Virus record (IMG/VR): IMGVR_UViG_3300005466_000034
Location: 1-49,471 of that record
Source: a virus
Reading direction: 5' to 3' (one strand)
Length of the DNA stretch: 49,471 nucleotides
Shown here in pieces: positions 8,090 through 16,850 of the stretch. The notes under the pieces were generated by a model. That model searched no databases, was not told where the DNA came from, and saw only the letters and a program-made list of their open reading frames with translations. Within the stretch, counting starts at the first letter, position 1. Each line of letters opens with the position of its first letter. The position numbers and the translations under genes were made by a program.

Positions 8090-8530
8090 ATGGCTGGTCT
8101 TAGGCCACATCTGGAGAAGGGGCCAGAAACTCATCTGGTCTCTACAAACTTGGTGGGCGGTACTCTCGTTGAGGCTGACGGTGTTACCGGCAAGGTGAAG
8201 CCCGCAGTTGCCAACTCGACTGCTGTTCTTGGTCTTGCTATTGGTGATGCTGCTGCCATTGCTGGTGCCGTTGCGCAGACCACAGACGCTTGGGGTCGTC
8301 CTTCTGGTGGTGGTCTGACTCCTCCTAATGAGGTGGCAGTCGCCTACCGGGGTTCGTGGTGGCTGAAGAACACTTCTGGCACTGCTTGGACGTACGGTCA
8401 GCGACTTTACGCCGGTGCGGCAGGCGTTGTTCAGGGAACAGTCACTACCGGTGCTGTCATTGGTATCTGCATTGAGCCTGCTGGCGTTGCTAACAACGCT
8501 GAAGGCCGTGTCCGACTGACGATTCGATAG
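8090..8530 (+). CDS. Capsid decoration-type protein
   Basis: A 146-residue protein rich in Gly, Ala, Val and Thr, with no charged core and a DUF2190-like feel (VEADGVTGKVKPAVANSTAVLGLAIGDA, then YRGSWWLKNTSGTAWTYGQRLYAG). Proteins of this type just before the major capsid gene are typically decoration proteins that sit on the outer capsid surface. The ribosome site AGGAG lies six bases before ATG 8090. The call rests on position and composition. Confidence 0.65.
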   Translation: MAGLRPHLEKGPETHLVSTNLVGGTLVEADGVTGKVKPAVANSTAVLGLAIGDAAAIAGAVAQTTDAWGRPSGGGLTPPNEVAVAYRGSWWLKNTSGTAWTYGQRLYAGAAGVVQGTVTTGAVIGICIEPAGVANNAEGRVRLTIR

Positions 8531-8541
8531 GATAACTGAAT

Positions 8542-9519
8542 ATGGCTACAGTGGTCAGGGTTGGCCATTCTTACGACGGGCCTCAGTGGTCCGTTAGTCA
8601 GTTGGTCAAGGCCCCAACTCGTGTTCCAGGCATTGTGATTGCGGCGGTTAAGGATAACCTTATCGCTGATCTGCTTCTGCGTAAGGGTCCTGCTGCTCCT
8701 GGTGGTGCTGTTCAGTACCAGGAACAGGTTGCGTTTGCGAGTGCTCGTTCTGCTGAGATCATTGCTGAGTTCGGTGAGATTCCCACCACTCAGGGCGATA
8801 TGACGATGCCGGTCGTTGCGGCTACTCAGAAGCGCGGTCTTGGTCTGAAGATCTCCAAGGAAATGGAGACCCGCAATGACGTGGGTCGAGTTCAGATGGA
8901 GATGGGTCTCGTTCGGGATGCGATGATTCGCTCCTGGAATGCCGTTTTCTTCCTCGCTGTGTACCGTGCGTCGGTTCTCACCATGAACGCCTCTCGTCAG
9001 GCTACTGGTGGGTGGACCACGGATGTTGTTCCCAGTGCTGGTCTTACTCCCACTGCCGGTATCCGTAAGGACATTGCGAATGCGCAGTACCTTATGGCCA
9101 ACCAGCAGATCCAGGGTGCTGTTGGTAACGACCGCTACGGTCTGATTCCAGACACGATGATTGTTCATCCTTCGTTGATGCCTATCCTCCTCGACTCGGA
9201 GGAAGTCAACAAGGTCTTCATGAACTCTCCGGCAACGACTATTTCTCCTCGGTACCAGCTCGCGTACCCAACGAAGTTCGGTACTCTGGATATCGTTCAG
9301 TCGTGGGAGATCCTTCCCAACCACGTTATGGTTCTGAAGCGCGGCAACCTGGGCTTCATTTCGGATGAGTGGCCTCTTAGTGGTTCTCCGACTCAGTACC
9401 ACGAGGAGGAGCAGAGCTACAACACGTACTTCACGCGACGTGCTCTGAACGCTATCGACACTCCTAAGGCTTGTGTTCTTATCAACGGTGTCCAGGGCAC
9501 CATCACTGCGGTTCCGTAA
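8542..9519 (+). CDS. Major capsid protein, HK97 fold
   Basis: A 325-residue protein of the right length and place for the capsid shell subunit. Characteristic stretches include QEQVAFASARSAEIIAEFGEIP (E-loop region), KRGLGLKISKEMETRNDVGRV (spine helix region) and a beta-rich C-terminus with VQSWEILPNHVMVLKRGNLG. Codon use is strongly biased (GTT, GCT, CTC), as expected of a highly expressed gene. It follows the protease/scaffold and decoration genes, completing the head module. Confidence 0.88.
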   Translation: MATVVRVGHSYDGPQWSVSQLVKAPTRVPGIVIAAVKDNLIADLLLRKGPAAPGGAVQYQEQVAFASARSAEIIAEFGEIPTTQGDMTMPVVAATQKRGLGLKISKEMETRNDVGRVQMEMGLVRDAMIRSWNAVFFLAVYRASVLTMNASRQATGGWTTDVVPSAGLTPTAGIRKDIANAQYLMANQQIQGAVGNDRYGLIPDTMIVHPSLMPILLDSEEVNKVFMNSPATTISPRYQLAYPTKFGTLDIVQSWEILPNHVMVLKRGNLGFISDEWPLSGSPTQYHEEEQSYNTYFTRRALNAIDTPKACVLINGVQGTITAVP

Positions 9520-9542
9520 CCAAGCGCAGATAGGGAGTTGCT

Positions 9543-9803
9543 ATGGCTTACCGATTGAACGTTGACATGTGGCATGTGGTCAATCCAGAGGACCAGAAGA
9601 TTCACCGACTCTCACGCGGTGACAAGGTTCCTGACTGGGCTCTTGACAATGAGGGAGTCGACATGGAGGCGCTTGCTGCGAGCCGTGTTCCTCTCTTCGT
9701 TAAGGACGAAGACAATGTTCAGAGTTCGTCCGGCACTGTGCCTGCTCAGGAGGCTTCTGTGGCTCGGTCGGAGTCTCCACAGCAGCCTCGCGATAAGAAG
9801 TAG
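9543..9803 (+). CDS. Small head-tail region protein
   Basis: An 86-residue protein, conserved in type among actinophages between the major capsid and head-completion genes. The N-terminal half (YRLNVDMWHVVNPEDQKIHRL, GDKVPDWALDNEGVDMEAL) looks folded; the C-terminal 30 residues are Ser/Gln/Glu-rich and likely disordered. The ribosome site GGGAG is well placed before ATG 9543. A role as a capsid-associated or connector accessory protein is inferred from position only. Confidence 0.65.
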   Translation: MAYRLNVDMWHVVNPEDQKIHRLSRGDKVPDWALDNEGVDMEALAASRVPLFVKDEDNVQSSSGTVPAQEASVARSESPQQPRDKK

Positions 9804-9814
9804 GGGGCTGAGCA

Positions 9815-10288
9815 ATGGCATACTGTGACGAGAAAGATGTCATTAGAGTTCTGGCTGGTCGTCGTGACGAAGTTCGTAACGAAACACCAGCCGATCTGGA
9901 CGTTGATCAGATCCGGGCTGCCATTGCTGACGCTGATACACAGATCAACCTTGCTCTCAAGCGTCGTTACGTAATTCCATTTGAGGTTGGGGCGGTCCCG
10001 ACTATCGTTAAGCAGTGGTCGGTCAACATTGCATCGTACCTTTCCCTCCTCTATTTTCGAGGATCGAATCCGGTAGGCAGTGATGACCCGATGTTCCTTC
10101 TTTACGACCGTACTCGTCGCATGTTGGACTCAGTTCAGCAAGGACGAGTGGACGTAGATGGAGCTACGGAAATCATTTCTCTGGATGATGCAGTACCTGC
10201 TGTGTATAACGCTTACGACGGACCGCTCTTTCCTCTTTTTCCGACCTTCGAAGAGGGATATATTCCTCCAGATAAGATCTACAAGTAG
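9815..10288 (+). CDS. Head-tail connector, DUF1320/gp6-like adaptor
   Basis: A 157-residue mainly helical protein with the pattern of the head-completion adaptor that binds under the portal: YCDEKDVIRVLAG at the N-terminus, IRAAIADADTQINLALKRRYVIPF in the middle and an amphipathic helix ending in LYDRTRRMLDSVQQG. The combination of DAD-x2-I...L-x2-RY and a later RMLDSVQ is typical of DUF1320/HK97 gp6-like proteins. It lies at the expected place after the capsid gene. Confidence 0.75.
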   Translation: MAYCDEKDVIRVLAGRRDEVRNETPADLDVDQIRAAIADADTQINLALKRRYVIPFEVGAVPTIVKQWSVNIASYLSLLYFRGSNPVGSDDPMFLLYDRTRRMLDSVQQGRVDVDGATEIISLDDAVPAVYNAYDGPLFPLFPTFEEGYIPPDKIYK

Positions 10289-10296
10289 GAGGAGAT

Positions 10297-10695
10297 ATGG
10301 CTGGCACGTTTGACGGTCGTATCGATCGCCTCATGGAGAATGTAGGTACAGGAAAGTTGGTGGCTGGGTGTAAGGTGAATCAACCTTACGCTCAGAATCA
10401 GCACCAGAATCTCAGCTTTCGGCATCCCCATGGTGGTCGCTCTCACTACTTGGGAGGTCCGCTGTTGGAGAACTCTGCCGGTCTTCTAGAAGGAATTGCT
10501 AGGGCAGTCCTCTCTGAAAGAGGATCTAGTGTTCGTTTTGAGATGGCCAAGGTAGCTGAGGAAATGAACACATATGTGTTGGAGAATGCACCCGTAGAGA
10601 CTGGGAGACTGAGAACGTCTGGTAATCCTTGGGCAGAAGACAATGGTCTGAGGTATTACGAACGTCCTCCTATCTCTCCTCGGGAGTCTGACTGA
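10297..10695 (+). CDS. Neck protein, HK97 gp10-like
   Basis: A 132-residue protein with the gp10-family signature near the C-terminus: ENAPVETGRLRTSGNP, matching the common APVDTGRLR motif, preceded by a helix with MAKVAEEMNTYVLENA. This family forms the head-tail joining ring. A strong AGGAGGAG site sits just before ATG 10297. The N-terminal half is His/Asn-rich and not obviously part of the family fold. The end overlaps the next start (TGATG). Confidence 0.7.
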   Translation: MAGTFDGRIDRLMENVGTGKLVAGCKVNQPYAQNQHQNLSFRHPHGGRSHYLGGPLLENSAGLLEGIARAVLSERGSSVRFEMAKVAEEMNTYVLENAPVETGRLRTSGNPWAEDNGLRYYERPPISPRESD

Positions 10696-11090
10696 TGTTT
10701 ACCTCTCGACATTTGGTTAAGTGGATTGAGGACCACACTCCAGGCGACGTAGAAGTCTATAACGACACTCTTCCGCCCACTGGGCGGATTATTTATGTTC
10801 GAATGGGCTCTGGTCCTGGGTACACCCATGAGGGTGTGTTCGATAATCTCTCATTCACCATTGAATGTCGAGGGGCTGACCGGAATTACGACGATGCTGA
10901 ATACCTGGCACGGTTGGTTGATGACGCTATCCTGAAGTACGGTCCGGAGTCTTACACTTTCGATGATGGTGTTTATCTGGACTTCATTGGTCGTGTGGGT
11001 GGCCCACCCTCAGAGCTTGCAGTGTTCGACACTGCTGGACGGTATGCATACACGTGTAACTACTACTGCACCGTCGCAACAGATTTGTAG
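10695..11090 (+). CDS. Tail terminator-like protein
   Basis: A 131-residue protein with the alternating helix/strand pattern of tail terminators, which cap the tail tube and join it to the head: N-terminal helix (RHLVKWIEDHTPG), a strand (GRIIYVRMGSGPG), FTIECRGADRNYDDAEYLARLVDDAILKYG and a final strand pair. Its place between the gp10-like neck gene and the tail-tube gene agrees. ATG 10695 overlaps the previous stop. Confidence 0.7.
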   Translation: MFTSRHLVKWIEDHTPGDVEVYNDTLPPTGRIIYVRMGSGPGYTHEGVFDNLSFTIECRGADRNYDDAEYLARLVDDAILKYGPESYTFDDGVYLDFIGRVGGPPSELAVFDTAGRYAYTCNYYCTVATDL

Positions 11091-11117
11091 TAAAACTGAA
11101 TAAGAAGGTTGGATGAT

Positions 11118-11399
11118 ATGGCTGAAATTCAAAAGGTAGGGGATGAGGTGGCCGCAAATAGGCCAACTGGTCCTGAGGTGGAACTTCGTGACACTGCTGC
11201 TGATCTTGTTCGTGAGGCTCCGGAGCCGACCGACGAAGATGGAGCGAAGGTTTACAAGGTGGTTTACCCCACCGACCTGTTTGTTGTTGCTGGACATCCA
11301 GTAGTGAATACTGAGGGTGTTCGCCTTACCTCTGCTCAGGCTGAGGAGATTCTTCCTGCTGCTGAGGCCAGCGGCGTCAAGATTGTAGAGGTTGACTAA
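11118..11399 (+). CDS. Small tail-region protein
   Basis: A 93-residue acidic protein placed between tail terminator and tail tube genes. The C-terminal half (KVVYPTDLFVVAGHPVVNTEGVRLTSAQAEEIL, then ASGVKIVEV) looks like a small folded domain; the N-terminal half is Glu/Asp-rich. ATG 11118 is preferred because AGAAGG lies nine bases upstream; an in-frame TTG at 11109 would sit on the ribosome site itself. The end overlaps the tail-tube start (TAATG). Function unknown. Confidence 0.65.
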   Translation: MAEIQKVGDEVAANRPTGPEVELRDTAADLVREAPEPTDEDGAKVYKVVYPTDLFVVAGHPVVNTEGVRLTSAQAEEILPAAEASGVKIVEVD

Positions 11400-12004
11400 T
11401 GCCTACACTTACTCCTCGTTACACTCGTAAGAATGTCATTCGTGGGCAGGCTCAGATCTGGACTCGTCCTCAGGATGACACCGCTACCCTTCCGGCTAAC
11501 AGTATGGCGCTCGGTGGGGACTGGGCTGGTGCTGGCGGTAACCCTCTGTGGACTGCCATTGGTGCTAGTGAGTCGGGCGCTACTATGCGTTTCTCTCGCT
11601 CGACTAATGACATCTCGATTGAGGAGCAGCTTAACCCAGTCGACATTGCGACGACATCGGTTGACCCTCGTATTGAGGTGACGCTGTCGGAAGACACTCT
11701 GGAGACGATGAAGCTGGCCTATGGTGGTGGTACCATCACCACTGTTGCACCGGCTACTGGTATCCCTGGATATCGAGAACTGACTATTGCTGAGGACATT
11801 GAGCACCTGACTCTCGGTCTGGAGGGTATGAACACGAAGACTCAGTGGCGTCGTGTTCTGTGGTTGGATGTTCTCTCGGTAGCAGACGTGGAAACCTCGT
11901 ACCGTCGTGCGGAAACTCAGCGGCTCTACGCGGTGAGTTTTAGGTTGGTGTCGCCAATTGCCTCGGCTATTGTTCGTGAGTGGAACCTTGCGGCTCTGCC
12001 GTAA
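11399..12004 (+). CDS. Major tail (tube) protein
   Basis: A 201-residue beta-rich protein just before the G/GT chaperone genes and the tape measure, the canonical place for the tail-tube subunit. Features include a strand-rich core (TMRFSRSTNDISIEEQLNPVD, RIEVTLSEDTLETMKLAYGG) and a C-terminal section ending in FRLVSPIASAIVREWN. Codon bias is strong, as in the major capsid gene, consistent with high expression. Confidence 0.85.
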   Translation: MPTLTPRYTRKNVIRGQAQIWTRPQDDTATLPANSMALGGDWAGAGGNPLWTAIGASESGATMRFSRSTNDISIEEQLNPVDIATTSVDPRIEVTLSEDTLETMKLAYGGGTITTVAPATGIPGYRELTIAEDIEHLTLGLEGMNTKTQWRRVLWLDVLSVADVETSYRRAETQRLYAVSFRLVSPIASAIVREWNLAALP

Positions 12005-12031
12005 AGATTGAATTAGAAAGGACGGTCCCTA

Positions 12032-12496
12032 GTGCCTAAGTTTGATGGTGAATCTCTGGGGGGAGATCTCGCCTACGACTTCACTGCCTACGGCCACCCC
12101 GACATTGTGGGTGTAGTCCCTGAACCATCTCGGTTCGCAGCGAAGCGCTTTTTTAAGGAAGTTCAGCAGGTCTTTAAGACACTGGACATTGCTCCGGACA
12201 AGGAAGCTGAATCGACTTCTCCTGACCAGATCGTAGAGGTAATGAATGCGATTGATGATGAGGAGATGTTCGACAAGCTAACCGACGGCATTACTGATTG
12301 TCTTGCTAAGTTGTGTGGCGGTGAGAGGTCAGACAGTGGAGATTGGTCTGGTGGAAGTCCTTCGCACAAGCAGTTGACGGCACTAGGGTACCGGCCATTC
12401 ATGGGCTTCTTTGGTTATCTCATGCAGAACCTTATGAACCCGGAATTGCAAGCGCCCGCTACGACTCGCTCGCCGGTACGCCTGCGCAGCGTGTAG
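12032..12496 (+). CDS. Tail assembly chaperone G
   Basis: A 154-residue protein (GTG start, AGGA nine bases upstream) with the character of the upstream tail-assembly chaperone: acidic, helical (FFKEVQQVFKTLDIAPDKE, DQIVEVMNAIDDEEMFDKLTDGI). It binds the tape measure during tail assembly. The last 20 residues in this frame (APATTRSPVRLRSV) are unlike the rest, whereas the -1 frame across the same bases is clearly coding, so part of the translation should move into the GT frame before 12494. Confidence 0.8.
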   Translation: MPKFDGESLGGDLAYDFTAYGHPDIVGVVPEPSRFAAKRFFKEVQQVFKTLDIAPDKEAESTSPDQIVEVMNAIDDEEMFDKLTDGITDCLAKLCGGERSDSGDWSGGSPSHKQLTALGYRPFMGFFGYLMQNLMNPELQAPATTRSPVRLRSV

Positions 12497-12705
12497 AGTG
12501 GTTTCGGGCGCTACTCCACTTTCAATTGACTGTAGATGAGTGGGAGCGTCTTCCTTGGTGGCAACCGCAGATGTATATGGAAGAACTCGGTAGATACCTG
12601 CGGATACAAGCCGGGGAAGAACGCCCTGAGGACACTCCTATTAGTGGAGACATCTCTGATAGTGGAGATGATGACCTTGGGGTGAGGATAGAGAAAGTCA
12701 ACTGA
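12310..12705 (+). CDS. Tail assembly chaperone GT extension, reached by -1 frameshift
   Basis: The -1 frame relative to G is open from 12310 to 12705 and encodes a convincing GT tail: SARYDSLAGTPAQRVEWF, then ALLHFQLTVDEWERLPWWQPQMYMEELGRYL and an acidic end. It has no plausible ribosome site or ATG of its own, and it is the standard partner of G before a tape measure gene. The G-GT fusion would be about 224 residues. It should bind the tape measure and nucleate tube polymerisation. The crossing must lie between 12310 and 12494. Confidence 0.75.
12404..12445 (+). other. Window of candidate -1 frameshift sites in G
   Basis: No textbook X XXY YYZ heptamer is present in the overlap. The two best candidates in the G frame are C-TTC-TTT at 12406-12412 and C-CCG-GAA at 12439-12445. 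In the second, a tRNA-Pro on CCG could slip back to CCC with two good base pairs. The first would need a first-position mismatch. The site is therefore proposed, not identified. Confidence 0.35.
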
Positions 12706-12726
12706 ATAGGGAGTGGGAGTCGCTAG

Positions 12727-15700
12727 ATGGCTTTCGACGCAGGTTCCATCGAAGCGACTCTCATTCTCAATAGGAACCCTTTTACTGCTGGTCTGCTAGC
12801 AGCCAAGCGACAAGCTGAAGAATTCCAGCGGCGCAATAAGATTGAACTTCCTGTCACAGTCAAGCTTGACCGATCATCTCTAGCTAAGGTCAAGCAAGAG
12901 ATCAATAAGGCTGTAGGAAACATCAAGGTCAAGGCTCAACTTGACCGAGCATCTCTAGCTAGAGTTAGACAGCAAATCGAGGGAGTATCTGGCAATGTTC
13001 GAGTCAGGTTCTCCATTGATAGAGCTTCCCTCGCTAGACTCCGTGCTGAACTAAGGGCTCAGTCTTTTACTATCAACGTCAGGATCAATACTGATCGATC
13101 TCTTCTGTCTCAGTTGACTCAGTTGAGACAGCAAACTCAGGGGCTTGGCGGAGACTTTGATGTTGGTGGATCTCGCTTTGCCAGGATGGCCAGCCTTATC
13201 ATTGGGCTGTTACCAGTCATAGCCTCAGGATTCACTGCTGCCGTTGGAGCAGTAGGCGCTTTGACGTCTGCGTTTCTCATTGCCGGTCTGGGTGCAGGTG
13301 CACTAGCACTGGTAGCTGTTCCTGCCTTTAAGCAGATCAGAGCGGCAGTCGTTCTCGGTCAGGGGGCTATTGACAAGCTCCCTGACGGTCTTCGTCAGGC
13401 TGCTAATGCTCTCAAGGAACTCTTGGCTGAGTACGACAATCTCGTCAAGGCCAATCAGAAGCTTGTTGGTATTGGTATCTCGGCATGGCTCAATGCCGGT
13501 ACTGCTGCCCTGAAGACCCTATATCCTCTGGTGAAGGCGTCTGCTAATGCTTTTGGTGACGCTGGCCTACAGGCCATTATGTTCTTTGAGGGTCCGTGGT
13601 GGCAGAGGTTTGTCAACTTCCTGAGCAGAGCTATCTGGCCTGCGGTAGATGCCCTGACTCGGAGTATCTTTGCGCTGATTCGAATCGTTGGCAATCTCAC
13701 GATGGCTTTCTGGGACCTTGGTGGTTCTCAGATACTAGACATGATTGTCAAGGGCCTTGAACAGTTTGCCACCTGGACAGACCACATTGGTCAGAATAAG
13801 TCTTTCCAGGCATTCATGGATGCCGCAGTGCGCTCCTTCCCTGTAGTTGCCACTCTCATTGGTGACTTGGTTGTCTTCATCCTCAAGCTTGCTGCTGGTC
13901 TAGAGCCTCTTGGTACGATTATCATTAGAGTTTTCAATGGTATCTTTGAAGCTATCAACCAGCTACCACCTCCAATGATTGCTGCACTTGCTTTTGCTGT
14001 AGGGTCTCTCATGGCCGCATTAGCGTTGGGTGCTGGAGGACCAGTTGCTCTCGGCATTGCCGCAATAGCTGGACTGGCTACAATCTTTGCTGATGTTTAT
14101 ACGCGGAGTGAGACTCTTCGTAATGGCATTAATGGCTTTGTTGATGACTTACGTACTCGCTTTATGCCAATCTGGGATACGATCGTCAGAAACTTCAACC
14201 AGTTCATCTTGCCAGCATGGCAATCCCTGGTTGACATGGTCCAACAGAAGCTCATTCCTGCTCTGCAACGCTTCGGCGATGTATTCCTGCAAGAGGTCTG
14301 GCCCAAGATTCAGCCATTCGTCGATCAGATTACTGAGACCCTGATCCCAGCTATCCTTCGCTTCCTGGGTGCACTCACCAACATCATCTCCTTCCTTATC
14401 GATGTGTTTGGTCCTACTGTTGCTCGGGAGCTTGGCGCTGCGGTTACTGTCTTCCAGGGATCATTCGATATGATTGCTGGTCTGCTGGACATCTTCACGG
14501 GTATCTTCACTGGCAATTGGACGACGTTCACTCAGGGAATTACCGAGATCACTCGCGGTTTCTGGACCATCATTGCAGGACTGTTCGGAACCAATCTTGA
14601 CGGGCTCAAGGCCACTATGCAGCGGTGGGACCAGGAGATTGATGCCATGTGGCATACCTTCTGGGACGGCCTGACCGGATGGTTTAAGGGTCTGTGGGAA
14701 GGTATCAAGCTCTGGTGGTCTGGCTTCCTGGACATCCTTCGTGGAGACACAGATCAGGGCGCACAGAAGATTGGCGATGCCTGGAGGAAGATCGCTAACC
14801 TCTTCCGCGATCCGATCAACTGGGTAATCAATACCGTCATCAATGATGGAATCATTGGTGCCTGGAACACGGTAATGGGCTGGATCGGAGTTGGAGGAAT
14901 TAGTGGGAGGGTGCCTAGCCTTCCCGCTTTCGCTGCCGGTGGTCCAGTCAGTGGCGGAATTAAGGGTAAAGATTCAGTCCCCATTCTTGCACAGCAAGGA
15001 GAGTACGTTCTCTCTGTCCCAGCCGTTCAGCGTATGGGTGGTATCGGTGCAGTAGATGCCATGCACACTGCGGCACGAGGGGGTAGAGCTGGCGGTCCTA
15101 CTTTCGCTCAGGGAGGACCTATTGGAATTCCGCACTATGCTGTAGGCGGACCAGTTGCCGCCACTACCCAAGTGTCTATGTGGAGCATCTTTGGTAGCCA
15201 GGTAGCTAATCTGTTCCATAGTCTTGGGTTTGGAAATTCCCCAATGGGTGGACAAATCGGCGCGGCTATCTCTCGTATCCCTGGAGCGCTGGTCACCAAG
15301 GTTCTCGAAGCTGCTCAGAAGAAACTGGAATCTGTCTTCCAAACTATCGTTACCTTCCTCGGTGGTGGAGGAGGAGGGGGCGGTGGAGTGGGATTGGGAG
15401 GTGGAGATGCACGTGCCTGGATCATTGCACATGAGTCCGGTGGTAATCCAAGAGCACAGAACCCTACCTCCTCGGCTTCTGGTCTCTACCAGTTCATTGA
15501 TGGAACGTGGCGGGCATTGGGAGGGTCTACTGCACACGCCAAGGACGCATCTGTTGCTGAACAGAATATGATTGCAGACCGTTATGTTGCACAGCGATAC
15601 GGCGGTTGGGCGGGTGCTCAGGCATTCTGGCAGGCTCATGGTTGGTATGACAAAGGTGGATGGCTTCAGCCTGGCACTACTATTGCTCATAACCTGACAG

Positions 15701-15921
15701 GTAAGCCAGAACTCATCATTCCAATGGATCAGATTCGTCCTGGTAGGGGGAGTCTTTCTCCAGAGGACATCGCAGCTATTGTGGCAGCACTGCGTGGTGG
15801 TGGTAGTGGTGGTGGAGATGTCTACAACGTCATGCTCCCTGAGAAAGCCACTGTTCGTGAGCTAGCCGATTCGTTGGACTTTAAGCGTCGAGTTGTGAGT
15901 AAAGGCAGGTATACTCGATGA
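12727..15921 (+). CDS. Tape measure protein with C-terminal transglycosylase domain
   Basis: A 1064-residue protein that sets tail length and is ejected ahead of the DNA. Residues 47-130 hold a repeat of exactly 25 residues (LDRxSLAxVxQxI....GNxxV). Residues about 150-205 are strongly hydrophobic (GLLPVIASGFTAAVGAVGAL) and further hydrophobic helices follow near 410-450, as usual for membrane-penetrating tape measures. A run of Gly near 880-895 links to a lysozyme-like/Rpf-type domain (AWIIAHESGGNPRAQNP, SGLYQFIDGTW) with the catalytic Glu in HESGG, which should cut peptidoglycan during DNA entry. The C-terminus (PELIIPMDQI, then a helix) is typical. The end overlaps the next gene by ATGA. 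Confidence 0.92.
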   Translation: MAFDAGSIEATLILNRNPFTAGLLAAKRQAEEFQRRNKIELPVTVKLDRSSLAKVKQEINKAVGNIKVKAQLDRASLARVRQQIEGVSGNVRVRFSIDRASLARLRAELRAQSFTINVRINTDRSLLSQLTQLRQQTQGLGGDFDVGGSRFARMASLIIGLLPVIASGFTAAVGAVGALTSAFLIAGLGAGALALVAVPAFKQIRAAVVLGQGAIDKLPDGLRQAANALKELLAEYDNLVKANQKLVGIGISAWLNAGTAALKTLYPLVKASANAFGDAGLQAIMFFEGPWWQRFVNFLSRAIWPAVDALTRSIFALIRIVGNLTMAFWDLGGSQILDMIVKGLEQFATWTDHIGQNKSFQAFMDAAVRSFPVVATLIGDLVVFILKLAAGLEPLGTIIIRVFNGIFEAINQLPPPMIAALAFAVGSLMAALALGAGGPVALGIAAIAGLATIFADVYTRSETLRNGINGFVDDLRTRFMPIWDTIVRNFNQFILPAWQSLVDMVQQKLIPALQRFGDVFLQEVWPKIQPFVDQITETLIPAILRFLGALTNIISFLIDVFGPTVARELGAAVTVFQGSFDMIAGLLDIFTGIFTGNWTTFTQGITEITRGFWTIIAGLFGTNLDGLKATMQRWDQEIDAMWHTFWDGLTGWFKGLWEGIKLWWSGFLDILRGDTDQGAQKIGDAWRKIANLFRDPINWVINTVINDGIIGAWNTVMGWIGVGGISGRVPSLPAFAAGGPVSGGIKGKDSVPILAQQGEYVLSVPAVQRMGGIGAVDAMHTAARGGRAGGPTFAQGGPIGIPHYAVGGPVAATTQVSMWSIFGSQVANLFHSLGFGNSPMGGQIGAAISRIPGALVTKVLEAAQKKLESVFQTIVTFLGGGGGGGGGVGLGGGDARAWIIAHESGGNPRAQNPTSSASGLYQFIDGTWRALGGSTAHAKDASVAEQNMIADRYVAQRYGGWAGAQAFWQAHGWYDKGGWLQPGTTIAHNLTGKPELIIPMDQIRPGRGSLSPEDIAAIVAALRGGGSGGGDVYNVMLPEKATVRELADSLDFKRRVVSKGRYTR
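12865..13101 (+). repeat. Coding repeat, 75-bp unit (25 residues) in tape measure N-terminus
   Basis: Three full copies and part of a fourth of a 25-residue unit begin at residues 47, 72, 97 and 122, with the pattern [LIT]-D-R-[SA]-x-L-A near the start and GN-[IV]-[KR]-V near the end of each. The period is exact in protein while DNA copies have diverged, so selection acts on the protein. The regular period suggests a coiled-coil or helical-hairpin ruler segment. Confidence 0.7.
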
Positions 15922-16850
15922 GTTTCCCTCCTGACCTTGGCTATGAGCTAGTCAATCCTCCTTTTACTCCTGGAGATGGATTTCGTTTTGGTCGTGGAAC
16001 TCTCGTGCATGTGACCAGTAGTGAGTTCACGTCTCCAGATATCAGGACGGATGATGTCAATAGGGCACGTGCGGATGGTATGTATATGGGGAGGGACTAC
16101 TTTGGTGGAATGACAGTCAACTTTGACATCAACATCAAAACCCGAAGCCCTGGCGATAATGGTGCGGCAGCTAAAGACCTACACAGAAGGATGTCTGCTG
16201 CTTGGTTCACTGAGGATACTTTCGTAGGAGCGTCTCGTTTGACTCCTGGAGAGGTCTCAGAACTGTATATCACTGATGATGATAGGACGTTGATTGTATA
16301 TGGTCGTCCCCGTGAGTATCAGCCTACTCGTGGGAGGACTCGTGCTGGTTGGATTCCTGTCACGTGTTCGTTCCGGGCAATCTCTCACAAGTTTTACGAA
16401 GCGGAGTGGCAACACGGATCGATTACCAGCGCTCCCTCGACGTCTACTGGGTTTGTACCGCCCTTCCAGTTCCCACTCTCGACGTTCGCAATCCAAGTCC
16501 TCGACGACTTCCTATTTGTGGGGGGAAACACCGAGACGTGGCTCTTGACGAAGGTCTACGGGCCTATTGCTCAGCCTGTTATTGAGGTCACGAACTACTA
16601 CAAGATCGAGACGTCTTCGGATTTCTTTCTCCGGGCCGGGGAGTGGATGGAGATTGACCCTCGTCCCTGGTCTCGTAAGGTAATGAAGAACGGTACAACA
16701 CCTATTGCTGGAAAGTTCAAAGCGACTAGTCGGCGTCTTTCTATGCAAACACTCCCACCAGGCACTCACCGAGTCGTCCTGAAGGGTATTGATCCTACTG
16801 GTACCGCGAGACTTGAAACCTCGTGGCGTAACGCTTGGAGTACTTGGTGA
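15918..16850 (+). CDS. Distal tail protein (Dit-like)
   Basis: A 310-residue protein directly after the tape measure, the standard position of the distal tail protein that joins tube to tail tip. The N-terminal part is beta-rich with GYELVNPPFTPGDGFRF and a long section of RARADGMYMGRDYFGGMTVNFDINI, followed by GRPREYQPTRGRTRAGWIPVTCSF, a strand pattern usual in Dit proteins. The C-terminal half is a second beta domain (galectin-like in known Dits). ATG overlaps the tape measure stop; the end overlaps the next gene by GTGA. Confidence 0.75.
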   Translation: MSFPPDLGYELVNPPFTPGDGFRFGRGTLVHVTSSEFTSPDIRTDDVNRARADGMYMGRDYFGGMTVNFDINIKTRSPGDNGAAAKDLHRRMSAAWFTEDTFVGASRLTPGEVSELYITDDDRTLIVYGRPREYQPTRGRTRAGWIPVTCSFRAISHKFYEAEWQHGSITSAPSTSTGFVPPFQFPLSTFAIQVLDDFLFVGGNTETWLLTKVYGPIAQPVIEVTNYYKIETSSDFFLRAGEWMEIDPRPWSRKVMKNGTTPIAGKFKATSRRLSMQTLPPGTHRVVLKGIDPTGTARLETSWRNAWSTW

